From positions 1 to 6,062 of the forward strand of contig CAMKZP010000244.1 of assembly GCA_946477805.1 (NCBI GenBank): a stretch of 6,062 bases of DNA, given 5' to 3'. Below the pieces are notes generated by a model. The model was not told where the DNA came from, did no database searches, and saw nothing but the letters and a program-made list of their open reading frames with translations. The position numbers and the translations under genes are program-made. Of this stretch, positions 4,893 through 6,062 are shown in pieces; the first letter of the stretch is position 1, and each line of letters opens with the position of its first letter. This DNA is from an uncultured Enterobacter sp. GTDB taxonomy: Bacteria; Pseudomonadota; Gammaproteobacteria; Enterobacterales; Enterobacteriaceae.

Positions 4893-5810
4893 ATGTCAAA
4901 GCGATTGCCCCCCCTTAACGCATTACGTGTTTTTGATGCAGCAGCACGTCACCTGAGCTTCACTCGCGCAGCAGATGAGCTTTTTGTGACTCAGGCCGCA
5001 GTAAGTCACCAAATCAAGTCTCTTGAGGATTTTCTGGGCCTTAAGCTGTTCCGTCGGCGCAACCGTTCGCTGCTGCTGACCGAAGAAGGCCAAAGCTATT
5101 TTCAGGATATTAAAGAGATTTTTTCCCAGCTTACGGAAGCCACGCGCAAGCTGCAGGCGCGCAGTGCAAAAGGGGCGCTCACCGTCAGTTTATTGCCCAG
5201 TTTTGCGATTCAGTGGCTGGTGCCGAGGCTCTCAAGCTTTAACTCAGCTTATCCGGGAATCGACGTCAGGATCCAGGCGGTGGACCGTCAGGAAGATAAG
5301 CTGGCAGACGATGTGGATGTCGCGATTTTTTATGGCCGCGGCAACTGGCCGGGCTTGCGCGTTGAAAAATTATACGCAGAATATCTGCTGCCGGTCTGCT
5401 CGCCATTATTGCTGACGGGCGAAAAGGCGCTGAAGACTCCCGCCGATTTAGCGAAACATACGCTTTTGCATGATGCTTCTCGCCGCGACTGGCAAACTTA
5501 TACCCGCCAGTTAGGTCTGAGTCATATAAACGTGCAGCAGGGACCCATCTTCAGCCACAGCGCCATGGTGTTACAGGCTGCTATTCACGGACAGGGCGTG
5601 GCGTTGGCAAATAACGTTATGGCGCAGTCCGAAATTGAGGCAGGCCGTCTGGTTTGCCCTTTTAATGATGTTCTGGTCAGCAAGAATGCATTTTATCTGG
5701 TTTGTCATGACAGTCAGGCAGAACTGGGTAAAATAGCCGCCTTCAGGCAGTGGATACTGTCCAAAGCGGCAAACGAGCAAGAAAAATTCCGCTTCAGGTA
5801 TGAACAATAA
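4893..5810 (+). CDS. gcvA: LysR-type transcriptional regulator GcvA
   Basis: GcvA activates the glycine cleavage operon gcvTHP in the presence of glycine. With the accessory protein GcvR it represses it in its absence, and it also controls gcvB and its own gene. The protein has 305 residues, as in E. coli, and is almost identical. The N-terminal winged helix-turn-helix spans about residues 6-65, with the core LSFTRAADELFVTQAAVSHQ (21-40) typical of the family. A linker helix (about 66-90) leads to the LysR substrate-binding domain (about 92-300) with two periplasmic-binding-protein-like lobes. Only a weak Shine-Dalgarno (AAGCCTGA) precedes the ATG at 4893. The start is nevertheless fixed by the homologue's N-terminus MSKRLPPLNALRVF. 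The gene is divergent from gcvB and followed 40 bp later by ygdD in the same direction, so the two may be co-transcribed. Confidence 0.97.
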   Translation: MSKRLPPLNALRVFDAAARHLSFTRAADELFVTQAAVSHQIKSLEDFLGLKLFRRRNRSLLLTEEGQSYFQDIKEIFSQLTEATRKLQARSAKGALTVSLLPSFAIQWLVPRLSSFNSAYPGIDVRIQAVDRQEDKLADDVDVAIFYGRGNWPGLRVEKLYAEYLLPVCSPLLLTGEKALKTPADLAKHTLLHDASRRDWQTYTRQLGLSHINVQQGPIFSHSAMVLQAAIHGQGVALANNVMAQSEIEAGRLVCPFNDVLVSKNAFYLVCHDSQAELGKIAAFRQWILSKAANEQEKFRFRYEQ

Positions 5811-5815
5811 CTTTT

Positions 5816-5832
5816 TGCGTGCCGGGCACGCA
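5816..5832 (+). other. Short perfect hairpin between gcvA and ygdD
   Basis: TGCGTGC (5816-5822) and GCACGCA (5826-5832) form a 7-bp GC-rich stem with a 3-nt CGG loop. No T run follows on the plus strand and no U run would follow on the minus strand, so it is not a standard terminator. It sits between the gcvA stop and the ygdD ribosome binding site (AGGA, 5841-5844). It could stabilise the gcvA mRNA end or tune read-through into ygdD. Confidence 0.5.
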
Positions 5833-5850
5833 TCACTTTAGGACCGAAAC

Positions 5851-6062
5851 ATGACCAGCCGATTCATGCTGATTTTTGCCGCGGTGAGTGGCTTTATTTT
5901 TGTCGCACTGGGTGCCTTTGGCGCGCATGTGCTAAGCAAGTCTTTAGGGGTGGTTGAAATGGGCTGGATCCAGACCGGCCTTGAATACCAGGCGTTCCAC
6001 ACCCTGGCCATCTTCGGGCTGGCGGTCGCGATGCAGCGCCGTATCAGCATCTGGTTTTACTG
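5851..6062 (+). CDS. ygdD: DUF423 inner-membrane protein YgdD, 5' part only
   Basis: The first 70 codons of ygdD are present and the gene runs off the window end; the E. coli protein is about 131 residues. The sequence begins MTSRFMLIFAAVSGFIFVALG and continues with FGAHVLSK, matching E. coli YgdD closely. A first transmembrane helix covers about residues 5-25, and a second hydrophobic segment begins near residue 50 (HTLAIFGLAVAM). The protein belongs to the DUF423 family of small multi-pass membrane proteins, whose function is unknown. An AGGA ribosome binding site lies shortly before the ATG. The gene follows gcvA after 40 bp on the same strand, without an evident promoter of its own in that gap. 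Confidence 0.95.
   Translation, partial: MTSRFMLIFAAVSGFIFVALGAFGAHVLSKSLGVVEMGWIQTGLEYQAFHTLAIFGLAVAMQRRISIWFY

Noticed and set aside
5838..6050. 70-codon minus-strand open frame antisense to ygdD
   Set aside because: ygdD on the plus strand matches the E. coli protein from its start. The antisense frame has no recognisable sequence.

Overview
The window is ordinary chromosomal DNA of an enterobacterium. Gene order and protein sequences match the Escherichia coli metZWV-mltA-tcdA-csdE-csdA-ygdI-gcvB-gcvA-ygdD neighbourhood. The proteins differ from the K-12 versions, as I remember them, at scattered positions only. The organism is therefore a close relative in Enterobacteriaceae (an Enterobacter/Leclercia/Klebsiella-type genome is a reasonable guess) and not E. 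coli itself. No phage, insertion sequence, CRISPR array, defence gene or other accessory DNA is visible.

Layout. Positions 1-300 hold two initiator tRNA(fMet) genes on the minus strand: one complete, one cut by the window start. A 168-nt spacer with a terminator-like hairpin separates them. A tRNA promoter (minus) and an mltA promoter (plus) share the gap at 296-503. mltA (504-1601, +) encodes an outer-membrane lytic transglycosylase and is followed by a clear intrinsic terminator just before tcdA (1677-2489, +). tcdA converges on the csdA-csdE operon (minus, 2474-4125) and overlaps the end of csdE by 16 bp. ygdI (4318-4545, +) is a small lipoprotein gene reading away from csdA. The 4546-4892 gap is not empty: it holds the GcvB small RNA (4559-4764, minus), its promoter, and the promoter of the divergent gcvA (4893-5810, +). 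ygdD (5851 to the window end, +) is truncated by the window.

How the genes work together. CsdA (cysteine desulfurase), CsdE (sulfur acceptor) and TcdA (E1-like dehydratase) are together the cyclic t6A module, which modifies A37 of ANN-decoding tRNAs. TcdA uses ATP, and CsdA-CsdE support the reaction. GcvA is the LysR-type regulator of glycine cleavage. It also controls the divergent GcvB sRNA, an Hfq-dependent repressor of amino-acid and peptide uptake genes. MltA and YgdI are envelope lipoproteins, and YgdD is a small inner-membrane protein.

I found no previously undescribed system. The observations most worth checking are small-scale regulatory ones: the interlocked gcvA/gcvB promoters, helically phased GTTAA repeats in the gcvA leader, a terminator almost touching the tcdA start codon, and ygdI running into the 3' end of GcvB.
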